A DNA stretch of 64,000 nt from Caballeronia fortuita. GTDB taxonomy: Bacteria > Pseudomonadota > Gammaproteobacteria > Burkholderiales > Burkholderiaceae. Within the stretch, counting starts at the first letter, position 1, and the number at the start of each line of letters is the position of its first letter. The stretch lies in assembly GCF_001544835.2 (NCBI RefSeq), contig NZ_FCNX02000003.1:186001-250000 (forward strand), given 5' to 3'. The notes under the pieces are model-generated. The model was given only the letters and a program-made list of their open reading frames with translations. It did not search any database and was not told the DNA's origin. The translations under genes and the position numbers were made by a program. Below, in pieces: positions 8,823 to 15,941 of the stretch.

Positions 8823-10007
8823 TCAACGGCCCGGCCCCGCATTGAGCGGCAGTTTCGACGCGCGCGCGCTGTCGGCGGTCATTTTTCCGCTGCCCGGTTT
8901 ATAGCCGTTCGACATCAGCAGGAATGCCATGATGTCGGCATAGTCCTGATCTTTCATCTTGCCCGGACGGTCGGCGGGCATGTTGGTTTCCATATAGGTG
9001 AAGATGCCGCCGACGGTGAGATGCGAGTTCGATGGCGGGGCGAACGATGGACCTTGCAACGCGGGCGCGGTCACGCCTTGCAGTTGCGCGCCGTGGCATT
9101 TCGCGCACGAACTCGAATACAGCGTCTTGCCGTGCGTCGTTTGTGCCTGCTCGAACGTCGGCGGTTCGATGCCTGCTTCGTTCGCCACCTTGATGATGCC
9201 GCTACGCATCGGCATTGCCTTCGAAGGTACATCGAGATAGCGCGATACCGAAGCGCTTTGCGCGGGCAACGTCCATTGCCGCGTCAGCACTTGCAATTGG
9301 CCATCGTCGGTCATCGATGTCAGCGCGTTGTCGATACGTGTGCGCAACGCGGCGGTTCGAGCGCCGAATGCGAATGTGAGATGCCAGTCCGCGTAGGGCG
9401 AATCGGCGGTTGTCACGGTGAAGCTATGTTGCGGATGCGCGATGCGATATGCGACGACCGCCGGATACCAGACGATCGCACGTTGCGCACGTCCGCTCGC
9501 CACGGCAACGACCGTCGATGCCGACGTGTTCTCGAGATCGAGCGTCACGTCGTGTCGTTGAACGGCGATGAGTTGCGCGGGACTCGCGTAAGTCGCGGCG
9601 ACCGTGTGCTTCGCCGTGTCCTTGAGTTCGGCATCGGGCGCTTCGATGCTGACGTAACCCGCGCGCAGATAGCCGCGCGAGAACTGCATCTTGCCGCCCG
9701 ATGCATCGGCGATGGCAGAGCGCGGAAAGCCCGCTATTACGTCGCAGTCGCGCGCGAGCGTCTTGTCGAGTTCGTGCAGCGATACACCGTCGTCGTCGCC
9801 TTCGCCGATGCCATGCGATACGACGGCCGCTGCAATCTTGGCTCGCGCGAAAACCGCCTGGGCGACGCTGCGATCGAGCGCCGCCGACGGGCTGCCGGGG
9901 AACGTGCAGATCTTAACGACTGCATTCGAAGCCGAAGCCGATGACGTGAGGACGATGCAGGCAACCAGCATGCCCGCCGCGCGAGTGAAACGGATGGAGT
10001 AATTCAT
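8823..10007 (-). CDS. Periplasmic solute-binding-like protein fused to cytochrome c
   Basis: A 394-residue exported protein beginning MNYSIRF, with a signal peptide ending near ASAS (residues 1-26). Residues about 27-260 resemble the solute-binding-like proteins that accompany PQQ dehydrogenases (XoxJ/MxaJ type). Residues about 290-375 are a class I cytochrome c domain with the haem motif CAKCH. A likely axial Met lies in METNMPADRPG, followed by QDYADIMAFLL. In methylotrophs these are usually two separate proteins, a cytochrome XoxG and a binding protein XoxJ, so a fusion is notable. It lies 73 bp downstream of the PQQ dehydrogenase and is its probable electron acceptor and assembly partner. 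A longer open frame upstream only reads antisense through the dehydrogenase gene. Confidence 0.82.
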   Translation of the reverse strand: MNYSIRFTRAAGMLVACIVLTSSASASNAVVKICTFPGSPSAALDRSVAQAVFARAKIAAAVVSHGIGEGDDDGVSLHELDKTLARDCDVIAGFPRSAIADASGGKMQFSRGYLRAGYVSIEAPDAELKDTAKHTVAATYASPAQLIAVQRHDVTLDLENTSASTVVAVASGRAQRAIVWYPAVVAYRIAHPQHSFTVTTADSPYADWHLTFAFGARTAALRTRIDNALTSMTDDGQLQVLTRQWTLPAQSASVSRYLDVPSKAMPMRSGIIKVANEAGIEPPTFEQAQTTHGKTLYSSSCAKCHGAQLQGVTAPALQGPSFAPPSNSHLTVGGIFTYMETNMPADRPGKMKDQDYADIMAFLLMSNGYKPGSGKMTADSARASKLPLNAGPGR

Positions 10008-10080
10008 GTCGATGCGTCCGGTGATGTCGATAAGCACCGCAAGCGCGCAGCGTATCGCGCTCGCGGCTCGATTCGAAGGA

Positions 10081-11820
10081 TCAGGCGCGGTTGAGCGCGA
10101 ACACGTAGAGCGTGCCGCCGCGCGGCACCTTGTCCGCGGCTTTCGCCATCGGTCCGCCCCAGATCGGATTGGCGCCGCCGTAACCCGCGAGAATGGCGAC
10201 GTATTCCTTGCCGTCGATCTCATACACCGAGGGCTGCGCGATGATGCCGCTTGCGAGCTTGGGGCTTTGCCACAGAACCTTGCCGGTCTTTTCATCGAAC
10301 GCATAGAGATGGCCGTCGAGCGAGCCGCTGAACGCGAGGCCGCCCGCCGTGGTCGCGACACCGCCGTTCCACGGCAGCTTGCTCCAGTGACTCCAGACTT
10401 TCTTGCCTGTATCGACATCGATGGCCTGCAATTCGCCATAGCCTTTGCTGTTGGGCTCCGGCTTGATCTCGAAGCCTTCGCCGAGATAGGGCAGGCCTTC
10501 CATGTAGTTGACCGACTTGCCGGACAAGGACATGCACGCATGGAGGGCCGGCACGATAGCGAGATGCTTCTGCGGATCGTATGACACGGACCACCAGTTC
10601 TTGCCGCCGAGAAAGCTCGGACATGTTTCGATGGTCGTGCCGGTCTTCGGATACTTGGCCGCATCCTGAATGGGCTTGCCATCATCGGTATAACCGGTGA
10701 CCGATGTCGCCGTGACGAAGGGCCGCGCATAGATCAGCTTGCCGTTGCTGCGATCGATCGCATGAAAGAAGCCGTTGCGGTCCGCATGAATGATCGCGTC
10801 GTAGTCCTTGCCCTGATATTTGATGTTCGCGAGCACGGGCGTGTTGACGCCATCGTAGTCCCACGTGTCATGCGTCGTGTATTGATAGTGCCATTTGAGA
10901 TCGCCCGACTTCGGATCGAGCGCGAGCAGCGAGTCGGAATAGAGGTTGTCGCCTGGACGAAGATCGGCAAGCCACGGTCCCGGATTGCCGACGCCCCAAT
11001 AGAGCGTCTTGCTCGCCGCGTCGTAAGTGCCGGTGAGCCATGCGGGCGCGCCGCCGTGTTCCTGCATGCCATCGGGCCATGTATCGCCGCCGGGTTCCTT
11101 CGCGCCAGGCACCGTATAGCGCTTCCAGAGCACTTTGCCGTCGTTGGGGTCGAGTGCTGCAATGAAGCCGCGCGCGCCGTATTCACCGCCCGAGCTGCCG
11201 ACGACGAGCGCGCCATCGAGTGCGAGCGGCGCGAGCGAGAACGCATAGCCGACGCCCGGATCGAACATCGCCTTCTTCCACACGAGCGCGCCCGTTTGCG
11301 CATCGAGCGCGGCGACTTCGCCGTTCAGCATCGCGACGTAGACGTTCTTGCCATACAGCGCCACGCCGCGATTGACCACATCGCAACATGCGGTCTTGAA
11401 GGATCGCGCATCGAGATTGGGCTCGTATTTCCAGAGTGATTTGCCCGTTGCGGCATCGAACGCGTAGACGTTGTCCTTGGGCGTCGTCACGAAGAGAAAG
11501 CGGCCATTGACGATCGGCGTAGCTTCGAAGCCTTGCTGCAGGTCCTTTGGAAACTTATAGCTCCATACCTGCCTGAGATTCTTCACGTTGCTTGTGTCGA
11601 TCTGCTTGAGCGGCGAATGACCATGACCGTTATAAGTGCGGTAGTACGTGAGCCAGCCCGGGTCGTCCTGCGCGCTTGCGAGACGTTCGTAGGTGACATC
11701 GGGATATGGTGCAGGCGTCGCGTCCGCCGCGATAGCCTGATGCTGCCCTACGCCGAATGCAGCCATGACGCCTGCCGCGAGCGCCGCGATACGCATTGCC
11801 GGCTCGATACGAATCTTCAT
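10081..11820 (-). CDS. PQQ-dependent alcohol dehydrogenase, predicted lanthanide type
   Basis: A 579-residue periplasmic quinoprotein of the methanol/ethanol dehydrogenase family with a signal peptide (residues 1-32). The adjacent-cysteine disulphide that stacks on PQQ is Cys145-Cys146 (KTACCDVV). Probable metal ligands are Glu213 (GGEYGARGF), Asn279 (GVGNPGPW) and catalytic Asp321. Asp321 sits in HDTWDYDG, and Asp323 two residues later is the extra acidic ligand that marks lanthanide-dependent enzymes (XoxF, ExaF/PedH); calcium enzymes have Ala or Ser there. There is no fused cytochrome domain, so electrons probably go to the downstream cytochrome fusion. AAGGAGA lies 6 bases before the ATG. 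A separate strong sigma54 promoter lies 36-50 bp upstream. Confidence 0.92.
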   Translation of the reverse strand: MKIRIEPAMRIAALAAGVMAAFGVGQHQAIAADATPAPYPDVTYERLASAQDDPGWLTYYRTYNGHGHSPLKQIDTSNVKNLRQVWSYKFPKDLQQGFEATPIVNGRFLFVTTPKDNVYAFDAATGKSLWKYEPNLDARSFKTACCDVVNRGVALYGKNVYVAMLNGEVAALDAQTGALVWKKAMFDPGVGYAFSLAPLALDGALVVGSSGGEYGARGFIAALDPNDGKVLWKRYTVPGAKEPGGDTWPDGMQEHGGAPAWLTGTYDAASKTLYWGVGNPGPWLADLRPGDNLYSDSLLALDPKSGDLKWHYQYTTHDTWDYDGVNTPVLANIKYQGKDYDAIIHADRNGFFHAIDRSNGKLIYARPFVTATSVTGYTDDGKPIQDAAKYPKTGTTIETCPSFLGGKNWWSVSYDPQKHLAIVPALHACMSLSGKSVNYMEGLPYLGEGFEIKPEPNSKGYGELQAIDVDTGKKVWSHWSKLPWNGGVATTAGGLAFSGSLDGHLYAFDEKTGKVLWQSPKLASGIIAQPSVYEIDGKEYVAILAGYGGANPIWGGPMAKAADKVPRGGTLYVFALNRA

Positions 11821-11855
11821 CGTTGTCTCCTTGATGTTGTCGGTGCGTCACCAAG

Positions 11856-11870
11856 GCAAGTCATGTGCCA
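11856..11870 (-). promoter_or_regulatory. Sigma54 (-24/-12) promoter of the PQQ dehydrogenase gene
   Basis: Read on the minus strand the sequence is TGGCAC-ATGAC-TTGC. This is a perfect match to the sigma54 consensus, with the GG and GC pairs 12 bp apart. The predicted transcript start is near 11844, about 24 bases before the ATG at 11820. Confidence 0.85.
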
Positions 11871-11971
11871 TTGAATATCGATGCGCGCGTGTGCCTTGCT
11901 GCACGCAGATCTCGCGTACGAAGCCTCGCATTCGAGCGACGTGAAGCGTTCATGCATCGCTGTTGCATCGT

Positions 11972-11989
11972 GGAGCAGTGGGACGTTCG
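11972..11989. promoter_or_regulatory. Candidate activator site (UAS) for the PQQ dehydrogenase promoter
   Basis: The sequence is GGAGCA-N6-CGTTCG, part of a longer stretch at 11971-11994. It shares the 10-mer TGGAGCAGTG with the site near pqqA, and about 18 of 24 positions with the site near the GG-leader peptide. The centre is about 137 bp upstream of the predicted sigma54 start, which is typical for an enhancer site. Binding by the adjacent activator is inference. Confidence 0.5.
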
Positions 11990-12017
11990 ACGTGTTGCCC
12001 GATGCCACAACGCGAAT

Positions 12018-12299
12018 TCAATCGAGCCAGCCGAGACGGCGCGCCTGATCGACGAAGCGATACACATCCGCGGTCAGCCCCGTCATGCCGAAGCGCACTT
12101 CGAGTTCACCGATGATGTCATCGAGTTCGCGCGTGCCATCGCAGCGTGCGAGTATCTCGCCCGCGCTGCGGTTCAGTTCGATGCTGCCGTGCGTCTGCAC
12201 AAGCTCGCATGAGTGCATGTCCGCATGCCAATGGAGCTTCAATGGCGTGCGCAGGCGCGGGCGCGTGGAAGCGTCCGCATGCGCGGTCGTCGGATTCAT
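12018..12299 (-). CDS. pqqD: PqqD, PQQ peptide chaperone
   Basis: A 93-residue protein with the full PqqD pattern: PRLRTPLKLHWH, then SIELNRSAGEILARCDGTREL, then DVYRFVDQARRLGWLD at the C-terminus. PqqD is a RiPP recognition element that binds the precursor PqqA and presents it to the radical SAM enzyme PqqE. Here it follows pqqA by only 62 bp. pqqB, pqqC and pqqE are absent, although the usual order is pqqABCDE. It therefore either works with PqqE encoded elsewhere or is a second copy. It precedes the PQQ dehydrogenase on the same strand. Confidence 0.9.
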   Translation of the reverse strand: MNPTTAHADASTRPRLRTPLKLHWHADMHSCELVQTHGSIELNRSAGEILARCDGTRELDDIIGELEVRFGMTGLTADVYRFVDQARRLGWLD

Positions 12300-12319
12300 G
12301 TGGGAAGAAGAGAGGGCGC

Positions 12320-12346
12320 GGTCCCGGGTCTCATCGACCCGGAACC
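12320..12346 (-). terminator. Stem-loop between pqqA and pqqD
   Basis: A perfect 7-bp stem (CCGGGTC at 12324-12330 with GACCCGG at 12336-12342) has a 5-base loop. One mismatch and three more pairs extend it outward. There is no U-run, so it may be an attenuator or RNA-processing/stability element. Such an element would let pqqA accumulate above pqqD, which is how pqqA is expressed in several known pqq operons. Confidence 0.5.
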
Positions 12347-12361
12347 GTCATTAGCGAAGCA

Positions 12362-12436
12362 TCAGCGTGTCGCGATGTACATCGTGATCTCAAAGCCGAA
12401 ACGCAGATCGGTGAAGGCAGGCGTCGTCCATTGCAT
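12362..12436 (-). CDS. pqqA: PqqA, PQQ precursor peptide (24 aa)
   Basis: A short gene encoding a 24-residue peptide that starts MQWTTPAF and ends TMYIATR. It contains the invariant PAFxDLRxGFE core, with Glu16 and Tyr20 spaced E-x-x-x-Y. These are the two residues cross-linked by PqqE and turned into pyrroloquinoline quinone. I chose the ATG at 12436 because AAGGAG (complement of 12443-12448) lies 6 bases before it. The in-frame ATG at 12442 abuts that ribosome site. The position upstream of pqqD and the PQQ dehydrogenase fits the function. Confidence 0.93.
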   Translation of the reverse strand: MQWTTPAFTDLRFGFEITMYIATR

Positions 12437-12498
12437 GTTCATCTCCTTGATGATGTTCGAGTCGGATCGCGAACCGTTTCGCGATCGGCCGTCGAAAC

Positions 12499-12512
12499 GC
12501 AAGGTCCATGCC
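12499..12512 (-). promoter_or_regulatory. Sigma54 promoter upstream of pqqA
   Basis: On the minus strand the sequence reads GGCAT-GGACC-TTGC, with GG and GC 12 bp apart and good -12 conservation; the base before GG is A rather than T. The predicted start is near 12487, about 50 bases before pqqA. A 12-bp palindrome, GTGCATATGCAC, lies at 12527-12538 just upstream. Confidence 0.6.
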
Positions 12513-12601
12513 TCTAACGAAAGACAGTGCATATGCACGCTTCCATCCTTTCAGTCCGGTTTCGTTTCGTGACGAGGGTGTATCGAAGTGGAACACCCCA
12601 C

Positions 12602-12619
12602 GGAACAGGTCACTGCTCC
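12602..12619. promoter_or_regulatory. Candidate activator site (UAS) for the pqqA promoter
   Basis: On the minus strand the sequence is GGAGCA-N6-TGTTCC, an inverted repeat with five of six positions symmetric. It overlaps the stop codon of the activator gene. Its centre is about 124 bp upstream of the predicted pqqA start. It shares TGGAGCAGTG with the site at 11971-11980. Confidence 0.5.
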
Positions 12620-14553
12620 ATCGATGAACAAGCGGGCAGCTTGCGATAGATCGTGTTGCGGGATACACCGAGCGCACGCGCGGCGGCCGATACGTTGCCG
12701 CGATGCCGCGCGAGTGCCGCCGCGATCACGGACGCCGTGATCTCCTGCAGACGTCCCGAAGCCGGCGGCGATGAAGCGCATGCTTCAGAGGTGATTTGCG
12801 CATGCATGCGCGGTTCATCGAAGAAGTCCTCGGGAAGATGTTCGCGATGAATGCAGCCATCGTCATCCACCATAGCAGCCGCCGTGCGCAGCAGATTGCA
12901 TAGCTGCCGAAAGTTACCAGGCCACGCATAGCGCTCGAAGAGCGCCATCACATCGTCGTCGATGGACAAGCGCATGCCGCAAGCTTCATCATCGCTCACG
13001 GCGCGCAGCATCTTCGTAATGACTGCCGCGAGGTCGGTGCGCTCGCGCAGCGGCGGCAGCTTGACTACGAGCCCGTTCAGTCGATAGTACAAGTCCTCGC
13101 GAAAGCGGTTTTGCTCGATCATCTCGCGTAGATTGCGGTGCGTCGCGCAGATGATGGCGACATCGACCGGTATCGACTTGTTCGATCCGAGCGGATCGAC
13201 GACGCGTTCCTGCAGCACGCGCAGAAGACGCACTTGCAGCGGATAGGGCATGTCGCCGATCTCGTCGAGAAAGAGCGTGCCGCCGTGAGCCTGCAGCAGC
13301 TTGCCCGCCGCGCCCTTGCGCCGCGCGCCCGTGAACGCGCCTTCCTCGTAACCGAACAGCTCCGACTCGATGAGATTCTCGGGTATCGACGCACAGTTCA
13401 CCGCGACAAACGGCCCAGCGCGACGCGGCGAATCGCCGTGAATGGCTTGCGCGAGCAACTCCTTGCCGGTGCCCGTTTCGCCTGTAATGAGTATCGGAAT
13501 GTCCTTGCCGATGACCTTGCGCACCTTGCCGATGACGGCGGCCACTTTTGCATCGCCCGTATCGAGCGATGCGAGCCTCGACGATGGAACGGGCGTTGTC
13601 GATGCATGGGGTGCCGGCTTGCTTGCGACGGACCTGGACGCCACATCGGCAAACGGCGCACGGTTGAGCCGCACGCGCGCGCACACGACCGCGCCATTGT
13701 TCAGATCGAGCGCAATGTGCGGCGCGCGGCTTGCATGCGAACGGTCGATCAATTGAGCGCTCGTCATGCCGAAGAGTGACGACAACGTATGCGCGCGCAG
13801 CGCCGACAGCGGCAGGCCAAACTGAAACTGCGCGCTGCGATTGGCGGAAAGAAAGCGTCCGTCGCACGTGAAAGCCATGATGCCTTCCATCAGCGTGCCG
13901 AGGAACTCGGGGCGGCTATGGAACGCGATCTGCAGCATGCCCCGAAACGTGCTGGAAAACAGATGGTTTTCGATCATCTGGACGGACATGCGCGCGAGCG
14001 CCATCGTATGACGATGGTAGCTGCGATGATCGCCCGTCACATCGAGCACGCCGATCAGATCGCCATACGGATCGAGAATCGGCACGCTCGAGCATGTGAG
14101 AAAACGGTTTGCGGCGAGATAGTGCTGATCGCCATGCACGACAGTGGGCGAACGTTCCGCGATGGCCGTGCCGATGGCGTTTGTCCCTTGCCGTTCCTCG
14201 GCCCAGTTCGCACCGGCTCTGAGCGCGACTTTCTCGGCGCGCGCGAGGAAGTCGTCATCGCCCGTGGAGTGCAGGATAAGACCTTGCGCATCGGTCAGCA
14301 CGATCATGCTTTGCGTGTTGACGATCTGCTCGCGCAACGTTTCCATCACCGGCGTTGCATGCGCGCACAACACGCGGTTCTGCTCGAGCTTGAGCAGCAG
14401 TTCGCCTTCGGTGAGCACGTCATAGTCGGGGCGTGTTGTCGCATTCAGCCCGAACGTTACCGACCGCTCGTGCGCCTTGCGGATCGCCGGAATCGGCCAG
14501 TTGCGCTCTCGCTCGTCACAGGTAGCCGCAGTCTCGCGAATATCGTCTTGCAT
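12610..14553 (-). CDS. AcoR-like sigma54-dependent transcriptional activator
   Basis: About 647 residues. The N-terminal region has a GAF-type sensor (EERQGTNAIGTAIAERSPTVVHG) as in AcoR-family activators. A second PAS-like segment around residues 225-290 follows. The AAA+ domain has Walker A GETGTGKE, the sigma54-contact loop GAFTGA and a Walker B region GTLFLDEIGD. A Fis-type helix-turn-helix ends the protein (GNVSAAARALGVSRNTIYRKL). I start at the ATG at 14553, which has AAGGAGG five bases upstream, rather than 14571. It lies between two gene sets that each have a sigma54 promoter. I infer that it activates the PQQ dehydrogenase, pqqA and the GG-leader peptide in response to an alcohol or aldehyde-type ligand. 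Confidence 0.9.
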   Translation of the reverse strand: MQDDIRETAATCDERERNWPIPAIRKAHERSVTFGLNATTRPDYDVLTEGELLLKLEQNRVLCAHATPVMETLREQIVNTQSMIVLTDAQGLILHSTGDDDFLARAEKVALRAGANWAEERQGTNAIGTAIAERSPTVVHGDQHYLAANRFLTCSSVPILDPYGDLIGVLDVTGDHRSYHRHTMALARMSVQMIENHLFSSTFRGMLQIAFHSRPEFLGTLMEGIMAFTCDGRFLSANRSAQFQFGLPLSALRAHTLSSLFGMTSAQLIDRSHASRAPHIALDLNNGAVVCARVRLNRAPFADVASRSVASKPAPHASTTPVPSSRLASLDTGDAKVAAVIGKVRKVIGKDIPILITGETGTGKELLAQAIHGDSPRRAGPFVAVNCASIPENLIESELFGYEEGAFTGARRKGAAGKLLQAHGGTLFLDEIGDMPYPLQVRLLRVLQERVVDPLGSNKSIPVDVAIICATHRNLREMIEQNRFREDLYYRLNGLVVKLPPLRERTDLAAVITKMLRAVSDDEACGMRLSIDDDVMALFERYAWPGNFRQLCNLLRTAAAMVDDDGCIHREHLPEDFFDEPRMHAQITSEACASSPPASGRLQEITASVIAAALARHRGNVSAAARALGVSRNTIYRKLPACSSMEQ

Positions 14554-14709
14554 CGTCTCCTCCTTGTGCAAGCGCCGGTCGTATCGCCGGATAATCGAGC
14601 GCGGTTAAAAGCAAGTCCTGCGCCAATTTGCGTTTTGCATTCAATGTAGGAAAAACGAAAGGTCGTCGCGTGCGTCGACGCGTGTGTCATCGCGGCACCG
14701 ACAAGCCAT

Positions 14710-14727
14710 CGAGCATTGTGTTGGTCG
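14710..14727. promoter_or_regulatory. Candidate activator site (UAS) for the GG-leader peptide promoter
   Basis: The sequence is CGAGCA-N6-TGGTCG, an inverted repeat symmetric at five of six positions. The stretch 14709-14732 agrees at about 18 of 24 positions with 11971-11994, including TCGACGTG. Its centre is about 132 bp upstream of the predicted sigma54 start at 14851. Confidence 0.5.
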
Positions 14728-14795
14728 ACGTGCGACTTGCGCTTATCGATGGCTTCGTGAGCATAACTGCCGGATGCCCGTCCGACCAGGCGCGG

Positions 14796-14811
14796 CGGGC
14801 ATCGATGCCCG
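14796..14811. repeat. 16-bp perfect palindrome upstream of the peptide promoter
   Basis: CGGGCATCGATGCCCG is perfectly self-complementary and centred about 23 bp upstream of the -24 element. Another palindrome, GTGCATATGCAC, sits about 21 bp upstream of the pqqA -24 element. Either could bind a second regulator. The rest of the 364-bp gap 14554-14917 holds the promoter, UAS and leader hairpin listed separately and no other gene. Confidence 0.4.
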
Positions 14812-14823
14812 ATGCGTTGCGCG

Positions 14824-14840
14824 TTGGCATATCCAATGCA
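14824..14840 (+). promoter_or_regulatory. Sigma54 promoter of the GG-leader peptide gene
   Basis: TTGGCAT-ATCCA-ATGCA has GG and GC 12 bp apart and matches the sigma54 consensus except at two less conserved positions. The predicted start, near 14851, coincides with the first base of a perfect leader hairpin. Confidence 0.65.
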
Positions 14841-14850
14841 AAAGACCGGA

Positions 14851-14870
14851 CGAGCGCCAACAGGCGCTCG
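14851..14870 (+). other. 5' leader stem-loop of the peptide mRNA
   Basis: CGAGCGCC and GGCGCTCG form a perfect 8-bp stem around an AACA tetraloop. It falls exactly at the predicted 5' end of the transcript, where it could protect the mRNA from decay. It ends 47 bases before the start codon. Confidence 0.5.
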
Positions 14871-14917
14871 AGTCGAATCGAACGAACTCTCGCTCACGCA
14901 TCGCAAGGAGAAACGCC

Positions 14918-15112
14918 ATGACGAACCTGAAGCTCGATGATCTGCAACACGCCCAGCAATTGTCCTCGTCCGAGATGTCCCGCATCGTCGGAGGCGACAA
15001 GAAGGAGCCTGCCGGCCGCCCAATCCACATCGACGCTCAGAGCGGCGTGCTGACCTTCAAGGACGGCTCGAAGTGGACGATGGATCTCGACGGCAAGCTG
15101 CATCCGCTATGA
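14918..15112 (+). CDS. 64-residue peptide with double-glycine leader (candidate secreted peptide/RiPP)
   Basis: AAGGAG at 14905-14910 precedes the ATG by 7 bases. Residues 1-26 look like a bacteriocin-type double-glycine leader: an amphipathic segment LKLDDLQHAQQLSSSEMSRI and then VGG. Cleavage after Gly26 by a C39-type peptidase would release a 38-residue, cysteine-free product starting DKKEPAG and ending DGKLHPL. I recognise no family for the product. A sigma54 promoter, a leader hairpin and a strong terminator show a dedicated single-gene transcript. No C39 peptidase, ABC exporter or modifying enzyme is in the window. The divergent sigma54 activator is the likely regulator. Confidence 0.7.
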   Translation: MTNLKLDDLQHAQQLSSSEMSRIVGGDKKEPAGRPIHIDAQSGVLTFKDGSKWTMDLDGKLHPL

Positions 15113-15141
15113 CGCGCGTGCTTTTCGAATGCTTGTCCAAC

Positions 15142-15177
15142 AGGCCGGACTCGCCGCGCGGCGCGTCCGGCCTTTTT
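15142..15177 (+). terminator. Rho-independent terminator after the GG-leader peptide
   Basis: AGGCCGGAC at 15142-15150 pairs perfectly with GTCCGGCCT at 15165-15173 and is followed by a run of five T. It ends the peptide transcript about 60 bases after the stop codon. Confidence 0.9.
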
Positions 15178-15184
15178 GCGTTCT

Positions 15185-15230
15185 GCATTCGAAACGCCAG
15201 ATGGTGTTTTGTGTAATGCGTTTTGAATGC
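15185..15230. repeat. Inverted repeat between the peptide terminator and lysE-like gene
   Basis: GCATTCGAAACGC (15185-15197) and GCGTTTTGAATGC (15218-15230) are complementary at 12 of 13 positions around a 20-base loop. It lies just past the 3' end of the leftward exporter gene and resembles other GCAT-rich intergenic words in this window. Confidence 0.45.
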
Positions 15231-15234
15231 GAAA

Positions 15235-15879
15235 TCAAAGGCCGGTTCTGCCCGCCGTGAGGACGAGCCGCAAGCCGAGCATCGCAATCACGCTTGCCGC
15301 GATGCGGTCGATCCATTTTCTCGCGCGCAGGTATATCTCGCGCGGGCGCTTGCTTGAGAAACCCAGCGCGACGATGGTGTACCAGCCCGTCTCGATCGCA
15401 AAGACCATCGGCGGAAGCACGAAGTAGCACCAGAGCGGCGGATGTTGCGGCAAAAGCGCCGCGAAGATGCTGCCGTACCAGATGGCCGTCTTCGGGTTGC
15501 TCAGCTGCGTCGATAGCCCGAGCCAGAATGACTTGCGTGCGCGTGGCGTTGGTGCGGGCACGGCGTCGTGGCCGGGTATGTGCATCGGCTGTGCGGCGCC
15601 GAGCCAGATCTTCGATGCGACGTAAATCAGATACAGCCCGCCCGCGATCTTCAGCGCGACGTAGAGCCACTCGACCGCAACGAGCAGCGTATAGAGCCCG
15701 GCGAGCGCGATGCCGCCGAAGAAGATGCCGCCCACACCCATGCCGAGCGCAGTCGCGAGACCATCGGCGCGCGATATGCCGATCGCATTGCGGGCGACGA
15801 TCACGAAGCTTGGGCCGGGAATCATCGCGCCCAGCAGCAGAGAGAACAGAATCGCGAGCACGGCAGTCGATGCGTTCAT
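15235..15879 (-). CDS. LysE-family amino acid exporter
   Basis: A 214-residue membrane protein with about six helices. It has the LysE/RhtB signature near the N-terminus: GAMIPGPSFVIVARNAIG, then GLATALGMGVGG, and later STQLSNPKTAIWYGSIF. It exports amino acids or related metabolites. The ATG at 15879 is preceded by GAAGGAGA. An upstream in-frame ATG at 15912 would add 11 residues. Confidence 0.88.
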   Translation of the reverse strand: MNASTAVLAILFSLLLGAMIPGPSFVIVARNAIGISRADGLATALGMGVGGIFFGGIALAGLYTLLVAVEWLYVALKIAGGLYLIYVASKIWLGAAQPMHIPGHDAVPAPTPRARKSFWLGLSTQLSNPKTAIWYGSIFAALLPQHPPLWCYFVLPPMVFAIETGWYTIVALGFSSKRPREIYLRARKWIDRIAASVIAMLGLRLVLTAGRTGL

Positions 15880-15941
15880 CGGATTATCTCCTTCGGATAA
15901 GGCATCTTGCATTAAGCATGCATGATACGCGCGCCGTCGCC

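Noticed and set aside
10008-10730. Possible N-terminal extension of the cytochrome fusion gene to 635 residues
   Set aside because: The extra 241 residues are read in another frame through the PQQ dehydrogenase gene. They are Arg/Ser-rich and lack domain signatures, whereas a clear signal peptide starts at 10007.
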